DNA of 45,220 bases from the NCBI RefSeq assembly GCF_901212675.1, contig NZ_CAAKOQ010000034.1:1-45220 (forward strand). The letters run 5' to 3'. The notes under the pieces were generated by a model. The model searched no databases, had not been told where the DNA came from, and saw only the letters and a list, made by a program, of their open reading frames with translations. This DNA comes from Olsenella uli. GTDB lineage: Bacteria; Actinomycetota; Coriobacteriia; Coriobacteriales; Atopobiaceae. Each line of letters starts with the position of its first letter. Position 1 is the stretch's first letter. Position numbers and translations under genes: made by a program. Positions 8,494-16,534 of this stretch are shown here, one piece after another.

Positions 8494-9663
8494 CTAGCGT
8501 CGGGTGGACGTTTCTTGCCGAGCGGCGGCCGGGGCGTTCGTCTCGCGTTGGCCGGCAGCCGGGGCGTTCGTCTCGCGTTGTTCGGCGGCCTGGGCGTCCG
8601 TCTCGCGTTGGCCGACGGCCCGGGCGTCCCTGATTGCCCGTGCCCGATCAAGGTCCTCCCGCGCGATGGCGCGCATCTCCCGGAGAAGTCCCTCATCATC
8701 GATGGTGACGAGACCGCCGAGCGAGAGCAGCTGGCGCGGAAGCCAGTCCCCGCGAAAGTAGGGGACCTCGACGACGGTGGTGCCCTTGCCGCGGGAGAGG
8801 ATGTGAACGCCCTCCCAGCCGAGGACCTTGTCCGTGGCGCGCCCTCGACAGGCGACGCGTACCACGCGCTCGCTGGTCTTGCCCTCACTGCCGACGGGAA
8901 CGGTGTGGCAGGCCTCCCCAAGCGCGGGGTGCTCCATCTGGCCCACGCGGAAGGTGCGCTCGCCGCGCGCGTCGAGGTCGTAGGCATCGAGCATGACCTC
9001 GCCCTCGTGGACGCGCAGGCGCAGGGCCACGACCCGCCTCGTCCTGGTCATGGGGTCGTTCGCGCCACGGTAGCCAAAGCTCAGGACGGGGCCGCGGACG
9101 TCGTGCGCGTCCGGGCGGGTCCTCGTGCCGCGCACGATTGCGCGGGCACAGGTCTCGAGCGTGCCGCCCGCGCTTGGTGCTTGCGGCGCGCCCGTGGCCG
9201 CGGCATCCCTGCCTGCCGTATCTTTCCGTACGCCCCGGTCTTCCTGGGCGAGCTTCGGGAAGAAGGCGGCCTCGAGCGATTTGCGCAACTCGGAGGTTGG
9301 GGCGATGCCCAGCCGGTCGAGCGTCGCCGAGGCGGCATCGGCCTGGGCGGGAGTGAGCCTGAGCTGCCGCATGCGGGCATGGCCCGGCGCGTCGACGCGC
9401 GTGACCTGGCCGTTCTCCCCCACGTTGCAGAGCGGGACGATGGGGCCGAGCACGTCGTCGGCACGCGAGGACACCACCGTCTCCGTCGAGATGGTCCTGA
9501 GCGTTTCCTGGGCCCGACGCTCGCTGATGTCGAGCAGGGCAGCCAGGTCCGTCTCGCTTGTCGTCGACCCTTCGCGCGCGAGCACGCAGAGGGCCGCTAT
9601 GTCCTCGCCAAGGCCTGCGGCACGTGGCCGTCCGCGGGTGCCGCGCGCGTCACGTGAGCTCAT
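8494..9663 (-). CDS. WYL-domain transcriptional regulator (PafC-like), second gene of pair
   Basis: A 389-residue DNA-binding regulator. An N-terminal helix-turn-helix (DLAALLDISERRAQETLRTI) is followed by a WYL-type ligand domain; the usual W-Y-L triad is degenerate here, seen in the strand VMLDAYDLDARGERTFRV. The start codon overlaps the stop of the upstream WYL gene (ATGA), so the two are translationally coupled, as in actinobacterial pafB-pafC, whose product controls a RecA-independent DNA-damage response in mycobacteria. The C-terminus ends in three tandem copies of a 10-residue unit (QRETNAPAAG-like) that looks disordered. It converges with the DinG-type gene, 23 bp apart. The PafC assignment is from pairing and architecture only. 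Confidence 0.75.
   Translation of the reverse strand: MSSRDARGTRGRPRAAGLGEDIAALCVLAREGSTTSETDLAALLDISERRAQETLRTISTETVVSSRADDVLGPIVPLCNVGENGQVTRVDAPGHARMRQLRLTPAQADAASATLDRLGIAPTSELRKSLEAAFFPKLAQEDRGVRKDTAGRDAAATGAPQAPSAGGTLETCARAIVRGTRTRPDAHDVRGPVLSFGYRGANDPMTRTRRVVALRLRVHEGEVMLDAYDLDARGERTFRVGQMEHPALGEACHTVPVGSEGKTSERVVRVACRGRATDKVLGWEGVHILSRGKGTTVVEVPYFRGDWLPRQLLSLGGLVTIDDEGLLREMRAIAREDLDRARAIRDARAVGQRETDAQAAEQRETNAPAAGQRETNAPAAARQETSTRR
8536..8625. repeat. Three 30-bp in-frame tandem repeats in the WYL gene
   Basis: Three near-identical 30-bp units (8536-8565, 8566-8595, 8596-8625) encode ten-residue repeats around RETNAPAAGQ at the C-terminus of the WYL regulator. Differences are single-base and mostly conservative. 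The unit length is a multiple of three, so copy-number change would not break the frame. Confidence 0.85.
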
Positions 9664-10661
9664 GGCTGGGTCACCTCGAGCAGCGACTCCCACACCTCAA
9701 CCAGGGATGCGGGGGCAAGTGGATAGATGCCCGCGGCGATTGCCCATCGTGCACAGCCTTTCACATCGCGAGCGACAATCTCCCAGCGGGAGTCGCCATC
9801 CGCGTCGGCCGTCACGGTGCCTCTGCACCGCGCCAGCTGGAGAAACCCGGAGAGGGCCTGCTGGGGAACGTGGAAGGTGGCCGGTACGTGGCCGGCTCCG
9901 ATCTCGAACGGCAGCAGGCGCCAGTCCGAGACCCGGAAGTCCTCGGGTATCTCGTACGAGGGCTCTCTGCCAAGCACCTCGGCGGACGTGGCCCTCGAGA
10001 GGTTGTAGGTGCGCATGGCCGGCTCGGCACCCGCCTTTGTCCTGGGCCCAACGGCGTAGGTCGCGTCCCCGATGGAGAAGAGCCCCCAGACGCACATGGC
10101 CCGCGTCACTGGCTTGTCGTCGGCAAGGCTTTGGTAGGTGACGGAGACAGGCTTTCTGCGCCCGATTCCCTCGAGGATGTTGGCAAGCGTCGGACTTGGC
10201 CCGCGTGAACCCTGGCTCTCCTGCATGTGTCCCGCGCAGCTGCCCAGGCCGATGCGTGCCACAGCCTCGCCCAGGGTGCCGTGGTGGGGAACGGACTGGT
10301 CGCCCGCGGCCAGGCGGAGCAGCTCGGCAACGACTCGGGCATCCTCGGCGGAGACCGACGTCATGTCCGCGAGCGTCCTCTTGGCATCGAGCGTCCAGGT
10401 CTTCGCGAGCCCGTGGGTCCGCTCGACCATGTGGATGCCCTCCGCCTCCAGCGCGGCCCGGTCGCGCTGGAACGTCTTGTGGAACGAGGAGGTGGAGAGG
10501 TCTTGGTAGTAGCGCTGGCGGATGGCCTCGGAGGAGATGTGCTTTCCGTTCATGAGGTCGAGCAGGATGCGGCACTGCACCTGGTTGCGGGAGGGCCTTG
10601 TCCCTCGTGCGGTGCCCGCGCTCTTGGCCTTTGCGCCGTCGCCCCCGAGCCTGTCCGCCAT
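9660..10661 (-). CDS. WYL-domain transcriptional regulator (PafB-like), first gene of pair
   Basis: A 333-residue regulator with an N-terminal winged-helix type region (RILLDLMNGKHISSEAIRQRYYQD, then FQRDRAALEAEGI) and a WYL-like sensor region around VSVTYQSLADDKPVTRAMCVWGLFSI, where the triad residues are poorly kept. It is the first gene of a two-gene minus-strand operon; its TGA overlaps the ATG of the next WYL gene. AGGTG precedes the ATG at 10661. Paired WYL proteins typically act as a heterodimer, so both are likely needed for function. The inducing ligand is unknown. Confidence 0.75.
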   Translation of the reverse strand: MADRLGGDGAKAKSAGTARGTRPSRNQVQCRILLDLMNGKHISSEAIRQRYYQDLSTSSFHKTFQRDRAALEAEGIHMVERTHGLAKTWTLDAKRTLADMTSVSAEDARVVAELLRLAAGDQSVPHHGTLGEAVARIGLGSCAGHMQESQGSRGPSPTLANILEGIGRRKPVSVTYQSLADDKPVTRAMCVWGLFSIGDATYAVGPRTKAGAEPAMRTYNLSRATSAEVLGREPSYEIPEDFRVSDWRLLPFEIGAGHVPATFHVPQQALSGFLQLARCRGTVTADADGDSRWEIVARDVKGCARWAIAAGIYPLAPASLVEVWESLLEVTQP

Positions 10662-10861
10662 CGCACCTCCCCGTTCGGCATGGTCTTCGCAGAATGATTA
10701 TGCGGCTTTCCGAGAGGGGCCGTTCCGAGAGGTCGGCAGGGGCAGGGTAACCGTCGGGCGCGCCACGCCCATAACCAGTCAGCAAGCCCCCTCACTCCCA
10801 CACCACGGAGACAGGCCGCCGCTCCGCACGCGTATCCCAAAATGCCAAATAGGCGATGTCG

Positions 10862-10881
10862 TGCAGATGTGACCATCTGCA
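10862..10881. promoter_or_regulatory. Perfect dyad between divergent genes, candidate operator
   Basis: TGCAGATG (10862-10869), spacer TGAC, CATCTGCA (10874-10881). It lies between the WYL pair (minus) and the M28-like gene (plus), about 40 bp upstream of a TATACT -10-like hexamer at 10922-10927. A regulator-binding site is the simplest reading; no T-run follows, so it is not a terminator. Confidence 0.45.
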
Positions 10882-10979
10882 TGGCTCTGGCGGGCCGTTC
10901 GCGGAAGTTGGCAGGTGGACGTATACTCTTCAGAAACGAATGCAGGTAGCGGCCTTGCCGCTATTCGGAAGGTGAACGG

Positions 10980-13817
10980 ATGGGCACAACGAAAGACTAC
11001 CTCGATTACCTCAACACCGAGGTCGGCATCGCTCCTGCCAGCAGCCAGGAAGAGCTCGACTGCGCCCAGTCCCTGGCGGGCATTTTCTCGTCCCATGGGC
11101 TCGACCCGCAGGTGCAGGAGTTCTCCGTGTCGTCGCTGGGGACTCTGCCGGCCGGTGTCGTGATGACCGTGCTGTTTGTGGGAATGGTGCTCATCGGTCT
11201 GGACGGCACCGCGACCCTCGCGCTGGGGCTGGTGCTCTGCGCCGCTGCCATTGCCCTGCTTGCCATGACGTATGGTGGCAAGGACGTGCTGGGGCGGTTT
11301 GGTCCCCGCGCGCACAGCCAGAACGTGGTGGCCTTCCACAAGGCCGAGGGCGAGGACGCTTCCAGGAACCGTCCCATCGTCATCCTGGCCCACTATGACA
11401 CGCCCCGTGTCGACCTCCTCTCCCGTCCTGAGATTGCCGCCGCCAAGAAGATGATTGCCACCGCGGCCCCGTACTGCGTCATCGTCGACACCGTTTGCGC
11501 GTTCATCCAGATTCTGCTCTTCCTGCCGGCCCCCTTCCGCCGTACCCTCTGGGTCGTTGGCATCATCGCCGCGCTTCCGCTGCTTGCCTGGGGCGTGTCG
11601 CTCATCGTCGGTCGCTTTGCCCCGTACACGAGCGGCGCCGTGGATAACAAGTCCTCCGTGGCGGCCATGCTGGGCGTGCTCGACCACGTGTGCCCCAACG
11701 GTTCCGCGCCCGAGACGCTCGCCTCCTCCAAGCCGGCCGATGACGAGCCGCAGGAGGTCCACGACTCCATCGTCACACCCGTTCCCACGACCGAGACGCC
11801 CAAGAAGCCGGCCATGCGTCGCGAGGTGGAGAAGGTCGTGGGTGTGCGCCACGGAGAGCGCGTCCTGCGCGATTTCGAGATCATTCCGGCCTCGTGCGAG
11901 ATCACCTACATCGAGCCCGAGGTGAGGATGGTTCCCGTGGCCGAGCCCGTATCCAGCGGGGACACGGCCGCGCGGGTTTCCACCCAGGCTGTCCTGGCCA
12001 AGGTTGTCCAGGACGACCCCGACGCCACTAATGCTATGTATGAACCCACACCCTCGGCGGCGGGCCAGATTCCTGCGCCTGACGATGGGGATGACAACGG
12101 CAACACGCTGCAGGCTGTCGCGCCTGACAGCGATTCCGATTCCGACGCAACCTCCTCCCTCGAGCCGGTCTTCGAGGACGACGGTGACAGCGAGACCACG
12201 CATGCCCTGCAGCCCCTGCCGGTGCGCGAGCGCGTGGAGGCCTCCGAGCCGACCCCGGGCGAGGTTGCTGCGGGCGTCACGGGTGCGCTCACCAACGCCG
12301 CCTCCTCTGTGGCCGAGTTTGGCCACTCCATGAAGAACCGTGTGTTCAGCGTGGCCGAGCGCCTGGGCCTGTCCGAGCGTCTTGCCCACCTCGAGAACGG
12401 TCAGCGCACCGACGAGGGTCCCACGGTGGAGACGGACCACTCCGGCATCACGACGATGGCCGACGAGGACGCCGAGCAGGCTGCCTCTGCGGAGCGCTCC
12501 GAGCGCCCCGCGCCCTCCAAGGTGGACGACCCCGAGTGGGGAAAGAGCACCTACGTGCCGCATGCCCGCGTCGAGCGCGCCCCGCAGGCTCCCGAGTCCG
12601 AGGACGGCCCCGCCGAGCCCGCGCCTGCCGACGCCGCTCAGATTCCGGCTGCCGAGGACGACTATGTCCCGGCGGAGGAGACCGCCCGGCAGGTCACCGC
12701 GCAGGAGGCTCCCGAGGAGCAGCGCACGGCCGAGGAGGCGGAGCCCACGAGCCAACTCCCGTCCGAGGTTCCCGCGGCCGCGAGGCGCTCGAACGTCTCG
12801 AGCGTTGCCCGCCGTGCCGCCCTGTTCGACCTGCCCGATCCCCTGTCCGACGGAACTGATTCGCTCTCCGCGCCTCCCGTCCCCGCCCAGCGGGCCCAGG
12901 CCTCCGAGTCCCAGACGGCGCAGCGCCTCGCCGACGCCGGAAACGTCTACCCCGCAAGCCCGGCTCCCGTGAGGATCGACGATTCCAACGACGTCTCGCG
13001 CTATGCCAACCCGTATCCCACCTCGGTTCCCGAGTCTGCCCAGGCGGACGACATCCAGGTTCTGGACGCTCCCGTTAACATGCAGGACGAGGCCCTCTCC
13101 CACACGAAGGAGAAACGCCTGCGTGGCCTGTTTGGCAAGAAGCACCGCGAGCAGCAGGAGTCCATGTCCGAGTGGCTGGGTGTCGACGAGGACTACAACG
13201 CGAAGGACTCCGGCGAGAATATCGGCTCGTGGGACCACTTCGACGATGACGACCGCAATGCCCCGCACGGCGGCTGGAAGGGTGGCGCTGCCCGCTCCGT
13301 TGAGTTGAGGGACGGCGACGGCCCCGATGACGAGGACCTTCGCGACGCCGTGCTTTCCATGGACGACGCGGCCCTGCGCTCGCATGACATCTGGTTCGTG
13401 GCAACCGGTGCCTCCGAGCTTGGTCACGCGGGCATCCGCCAGTTTGTGGACGAGAACAAGAAGTCCCTGCGCGGCGCCTTCGTCTTCAACCTCGAGTGCG
13501 TGGGTGCCGGTGCCCTGACCGCCCTCACCCGAGAGGGCTTTGGCAACCCCCGTCGCGGCGACCGTCGCCTGACGGCCCTGTTGTCCTCCGTTGCCGACGA
13601 CCTGCACATCGGCCTCACTAAGATGGCACGCCCGTGGGCCGACACTGAGGCGACGCCCCTCATGAGGCGCTCCCTCAGGGCCGTGACGCTCATCGGCATG
13701 GGCACGTCGGAGCTCCCGGCGTTTGCCAAGACGGCCGACGACGTTCCGGAGAATGTCAATGAGTGCCAGGTCGAGGACGTCGCCGCCCTCATCACCGAGG
13801 TCATTCGCCGCTCGTAG
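10980..13817 (+). CDS. Membrane protein with split, degenerate M28 peptidase fold and giant acidic insert
   Basis: A 945-residue protein. Four hydrophobic segments lie at about residues 57-95 and 160-210. The M28 metallopeptidase core is recognisable: metal-binding H138 and D140 (HYDTP), D222 (GAVDNKSSVAAML), E813 (GASELGHAG) and E839 (FNLECVG). Two key positions differ from the family: the general-base Glu of the EE pair is S812, and the last zinc ligand His is K917 (AKTADDVPENV). Between D222 and S812 sits an insert of about 560 residues, rich in Pro, Ala, Glu and Asp and probably disordered, with short basic islands. ATG 10980 follows GGAAGGTG. It stands alone, with a terminator after it. 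Likely an inactive or altered enzyme, perhaps a scaffold; function unknown. Confidence 0.75.
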   Translation: MGTTKDYLDYLNTEVGIAPASSQEELDCAQSLAGIFSSHGLDPQVQEFSVSSLGTLPAGVVMTVLFVGMVLIGLDGTATLALGLVLCAAAIALLAMTYGGKDVLGRFGPRAHSQNVVAFHKAEGEDASRNRPIVILAHYDTPRVDLLSRPEIAAAKKMIATAAPYCVIVDTVCAFIQILLFLPAPFRRTLWVVGIIAALPLLAWGVSLIVGRFAPYTSGAVDNKSSVAAMLGVLDHVCPNGSAPETLASSKPADDEPQEVHDSIVTPVPTTETPKKPAMRREVEKVVGVRHGERVLRDFEIIPASCEITYIEPEVRMVPVAEPVSSGDTAARVSTQAVLAKVVQDDPDATNAMYEPTPSAAGQIPAPDDGDDNGNTLQAVAPDSDSDSDATSSLEPVFEDDGDSETTHALQPLPVRERVEASEPTPGEVAAGVTGALTNAASSVAEFGHSMKNRVFSVAERLGLSERLAHLENGQRTDEGPTVETDHSGITTMADEDAEQAASAERSERPAPSKVDDPEWGKSTYVPHARVERAPQAPESEDGPAEPAPADAAQIPAAEDDYVPAEETARQVTAQEAPEEQRTAEEAEPTSQLPSEVPAAARRSNVSSVARRAALFDLPDPLSDGTDSLSAPPVPAQRAQASESQTAQRLADAGNVYPASPAPVRIDDSNDVSRYANPYPTSVPESAQADDIQVLDAPVNMQDEALSHTKEKRLRGLFGKKHREQQESMSEWLGVDEDYNAKDSGENIGSWDHFDDDDRNAPHGGWKGGAARSVELRDGDGPDDEDLRDAVLSMDDAALRSHDIWFVATGASELGHAGIRQFVDENKKSLRGAFVFNLECVGAGALTALTREGFGNPRRGDRRLTALLSSVADDLHIGLTKMARPWADTEATPLMRRSLRAVTLIGMGTSELPAFAKTADDVPENVNECQVEDVAALITEVIRRS

Positions 13818-13872
13818 CTGGTTCTGCGCGAGGTCTCAGGTCTTCTGGTGATCGACCACCTCCCGCATCTCG

Positions 13873-13908
13873 AGCCCCCTTTCACCGGTTTGGCGAGAGG
13901 GGGCTTTC
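13873..13908 (+). terminator. Terminator after the M28-like gene
   Basis: AGCCCCCT (13873-13880) pairs with AGGGGGCT (13898-13905), extendable inward by about three pairs, followed by a short TTT. It lies between the convergent M28-like and sortase genes. The T-run is short, so efficiency is uncertain. Confidence 0.65.
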
Positions 13909-13947
13909 CGTATGAAAACGAGCTGCCTGGCTGGTGGGTGACGACTC

Positions 13948-14739
13948 TCATGCGGCCAGAGGCGTCTGGCAGGCAAAGAGCACGATGGTTCTTCCCCGCT
14001 GGCCGGAGGTAGCCGAGGAGCAGGTCACCAGGGTGACGACTTTGGTGGCGCCTGCCGCCAGGCTCTCCGCATCGGGTGCCTTGGCACTCGCCTCGGCAAC
14101 GATTGACCCTACCCAGGTGGCAACGTCCTCTCCCTTCTCGGGGAACGTCTGAATAGGCTGGTGGGACATGTCGACGACTGTCGCGCACAGGGGCCGCAGG
14201 ACAAGCGTCTGGTCCTCAGGCGCATGCCAGAGGAGGTTCCCCAGCCTGTCGAACGTCTCCTGCCTGTGGGCGTCGCTCACGGACGAGAACTGCAGGCCGG
14301 TCGTGCCCATGTGATGTCCGTAGACGAGCGTGTGGCCTGCCGCAGCCGTGGTTCTCGCGTCGATGAAGGGGCATCCCGCGCCCGACGGCGTTCCCCACAG
14401 GTCGTGCGAGAGGTAGAACTCGGGGTCGGGTTCGGAGCCCTGCGCCACGGGATAATCGATGGGCGTGCCCTCCACCGTGAGCCAGGCAACGGCGTTGGCG
14501 CCAGACCTTCTCAGGGAATCCCAGTCGATGGTCCTGCCCGCGCCATTCTCGCCTGCCTGTCTGTCGAGCGTCACCTCACGGGAGAGCGAGGCGTAGCGTA
14601 CCTCGGCTGCCCCATCCCTGGCGATGCCCAGGCCGCCTGCGACCACGAGCGCCTCCGCACAGAGCCCAAGCGCAAGGGCAAACGCCCGCGCGGCCCGTCC
14701 ACCGCCTCGCCCTCTGCGACCCCTGTCCGTCTCGCCCAT
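13948..14739 (-). CDS. Class B-type sortase
   Basis: Membrane-anchored transpeptidase that cuts a sorting motif and links proteins to the cell wall. A 263-residue protein with an N-terminal basic stretch and one membrane anchor (AFALALGLCAEALVVAGGLGI), then the sortase fold. Catalytic residues are visible: H142 in YGHHMG, C240 in VTLVTCSS and R250 in QRGRTIVLF. The spacing and the NAVAWLTVEGTPIDYPV segment fit class B. It is the last gene of a minus-strand locus, 3 bp after the repeat protein, and its likely substrate is the small LAQTG protein two genes upstream. Class B is assigned by motif only. Confidence 0.88.
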   Translation of the reverse strand: MGETDRGRRGRGGGRAARAFALALGLCAEALVVAGGLGIARDGAAEVRYASLSREVTLDRQAGENGAGRTIDWDSLRRSGANAVAWLTVEGTPIDYPVAQGSEPDPEFYLSHDLWGTPSGAGCPFIDARTTAAAGHTLVYGHHMGTTGLQFSSVSDAHRQETFDRLGNLLWHAPEDQTLVLRPLCATVVDMSHQPIQTFPEKGEDVATWVGSIVAEASAKAPDAESLAAGATKVVTLVTCSSATSGQRGRTIVLFACQTPLAA

Positions 14740-14742
14740 GGG

Positions 14743-16242
14743 CTACGTTGCCATCTCGAAGCTGTACGAGATGGAGCACAGGTCAAGCGCCGTGCCGCTC
14801 TTTGCGGCGCTGTCGGCAAGCTTGCGCCACTCCCCGGTTCCCGAGACCTTGGAGACAGACACGCTCAGGCCCTTCGAGGCCTCGGCCGCAATCTTGAGCT
14901 CGCCGGCCCTCTGGTCCGAGCCGCCCCAGCCGTGGACCTTCGTGGAGCCGTCCTTGAGCTCGTAGCTCGCGTCCTTGGGCATGCCCGTGGTCTTGATGGA
15001 CGAGGCCCGCACGGCAACGGTCGACAGGTTCTCGATCGCGTAGTCCTGCGGTACGACCACGGTGCCGTCCGCCATGATGCGGCAGGGTAGGGTCGTGGGC
15101 ACCCTCACGCTGATGATGGGCGAGAACTGGGCCGTCACGACGATGGGAGCCGTCACCCTGGAGAAGTCCTTGTCCCATCCGGTGAAGGTCCACCCCCTCC
15201 TCGTGGGCGCCGACGGGGCGGTTGCCTTGCCGCCGTCAGCCACCGTCTCGGTCTTGAGGGTGTCCCCGTTCCAGTTCTTGAAGGTCACCGCATGAAGCTT
15301 GGTGTAGCGGCCGATGACCGTGAGGTCCTTCTTGACGTTGGAGAAGTCCTCGCTCCACCCGTCGAAGCGCCAGCCGTTGTGCGAGGGGGCGCTGGGTTCC
15401 TTGGCACCGGAACCGTCATCGATGGTCTGGGTCGAGATGACCTCGCCGGTCACCTGGTCCACGAACTTGACGGTCCACACCTTCTGGAACGACGCCGAGA
15501 TGGAGTGGTCGCCCCTCACGTTCTCGAAGGTGTAGGAGCTCTTGGCGCCAACGCTCTTCCCGTCAACCGTGACGTCCTTGATGCGGTAGCCGCTCGACGC
15601 CGCGATGGTGTACGCCTTGCTGCTGCCCTGCAGCACGAGGGAGTGACCGTTGGGACTGATGGAGCCACCCGTGCCCGCGCTTGCGCTGATGCGCCAGGGG
15701 ATGTCGATGGTGAAGTCCCATCCAGCCGAGGTGCCGCTCGTGCCACGGAAGTCCGTCTCGGTCGAGGTGATGTGGTGCGGGCCTCCGCCGCGTACGGCAA
15801 AGCTCACCTGCTGGGAGATGGTCTCGCCCTCGAGCGCCACGTCATCCCAGTTCTCCCCGATGAAGGCGCACTGCACGCCGTTGTCGTAGAGGGTCTTGGT
15901 GCTGGTCCAGTAGACCTTTCCACCGGTACCGGGCTTGTGGTACTGGCTCGTCTTGACGGTCACCTGCACCGAGCCGTCCGAGTTGGCGTTGGGGGCAATG
16001 TAGTACTCGCTCGTCTGGACGCTTAGTTTGCCTTCGCTGCGCTTGAACTCGACCCACTCGCCTGTGGGGGCCGAGCGCGCGGCAAAGAGCGAGAACGGCT
16101 GGGCAATCTCGACCTCGCGCGCGTCGTCGTAGATCTCGGCGTCGTCAGCGAGGGCAACCGAGGGGGCGAGCGCGAGCGCCGTTATGGAGAGGGCCGCGAC
16201 CAGGCGGGCAAGCACGGATGCCCTGCGGCTACGTCTGCTCAC
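14743..16242 (-). CDS. Secreted repeat protein with InlB-type beta repeats
   Basis: A 499-residue exported protein. A basic N-terminus and hydrophobic core end in a signal-peptidase site near ALA-33. The middle holds a divergent InlB-type repeat (ASAGTGGSISPNGHSLVLQG to HSISASFQ) and two further InlB/MucBP-like repeats (VKFVDQVTGEVISTQT and VTFKNWNGDTLKTETV onward), each ending in GW..DFS. The C-terminal 120 residues (VPTTLP, then DGTVVVP, IENLS) resemble the upstream secreted protein. There is no LPXTG motif or C-terminal anchor, so it is held non-covalently or by partners. GTG 16242 is preceded by GGAGAGGAGG and overlaps the small anchor gene by 14 bp. Probably an adhesin or surface-complex subunit. 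Confidence 0.8.
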   Translation of the reverse strand: MSRRSRRASVLARLVAALSITALALAPSVALADDAEIYDDAREVEIAQPFSLFAARSAPTGEWVEFKRSEGKLSVQTSEYYIAPNANSDGSVQVTVKTSQYHKPGTGGKVYWTSTKTLYDNGVQCAFIGENWDDVALEGETISQQVSFAVRGGGPHHITSTETDFRGTSGTSAGWDFTIDIPWRISASAGTGGSISPNGHSLVLQGSSKAYTIAASSGYRIKDVTVDGKSVGAKSSYTFENVRGDHSISASFQKVWTVKFVDQVTGEVISTQTIDDGSGAKEPSAPSHNGWRFDGWSEDFSNVKKDLTVIGRYTKLHAVTFKNWNGDTLKTETVADGGKATAPSAPTRRGWTFTGWDKDFSRVTAPIVVTAQFSPIISVRVPTTLPCRIMADGTVVVPQDYAIENLSTVAVRASSIKTTGMPKDASYELKDGSTKVHGWGGSDQRAGELKIAAEASKGLSVSVSKVSGTGEWRKLADSAAKSGTALDLCSISYSFEMAT

Positions 16243-16525
16243 GCCTGCCTCCTCTCCCCGATGCCATGACGATGCAAAGTGCGAGGAAGGCGATGGCGAG
16301 ACCCGCGAGCACGAGCGCCCATGCCCTGCCGTCCGTGCCGGTCTGGGCCAGCATGGTCACGATGGTCGGGGGTTCGGGGATGCCGCGTATGGTCACCTCC
16401 GTGCTTCCCGTGGCGGCCAGGGCGCCAACGGGCTGGCTCAGCATCCGCGCCGCCGCCAGGAGGCAGGCAAGCAGGAGCCGCGCCGAGGTCCTGTGGTACC
16501 GAGGCCCCATGCGAGGTGGCTTCAT
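16229..16525 (-). CDS. Very small sortase-anchored protein with LAQTG motif
   Basis: A 98-residue protein made almost only of targeting signals. A signal peptide ends at GALA-37; then about 25 residues (ATGSTEVTIRG, then PEPPTIV) lead to the sorting motif LAQTG (59-63), a hydrophobic segment (about 68-88) and a basic tail (GRGGRREQT). After processing only a short Pro-containing peptide would stay on the wall. Small LPXTG proteins of this kind (CscD) occur with WxL proteins in Firmicutes csc clusters, so a role as anchor for neighbouring secreted proteins is plausible. ATG 16525 has AGGTGG before it; GTG 16534, right after the upstream stop, is an alternative start. Confidence 0.78.
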   Translation of the reverse strand: MKPPRMGPRYHRTSARLLLACLLAAARMLSQPVGALAATGSTEVTIRGIPEPPTIVTMLAQTGTDGRAWALVLAGLAIAFLALCIVMASGRGGRREQT

Positions 16526-16534
16526 GGTCGCCAC

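Noticed and set aside
8536..8625. CRISPR-like array
   Set aside because: The repeats are contiguous, have no spacers and are in-frame coding sequence.
10779..13607. A 942-codon minus-strand open frame
   Set aside because: Shadow of the M28-like gene, with low-complexity Gly/Arg/His content and no motifs.
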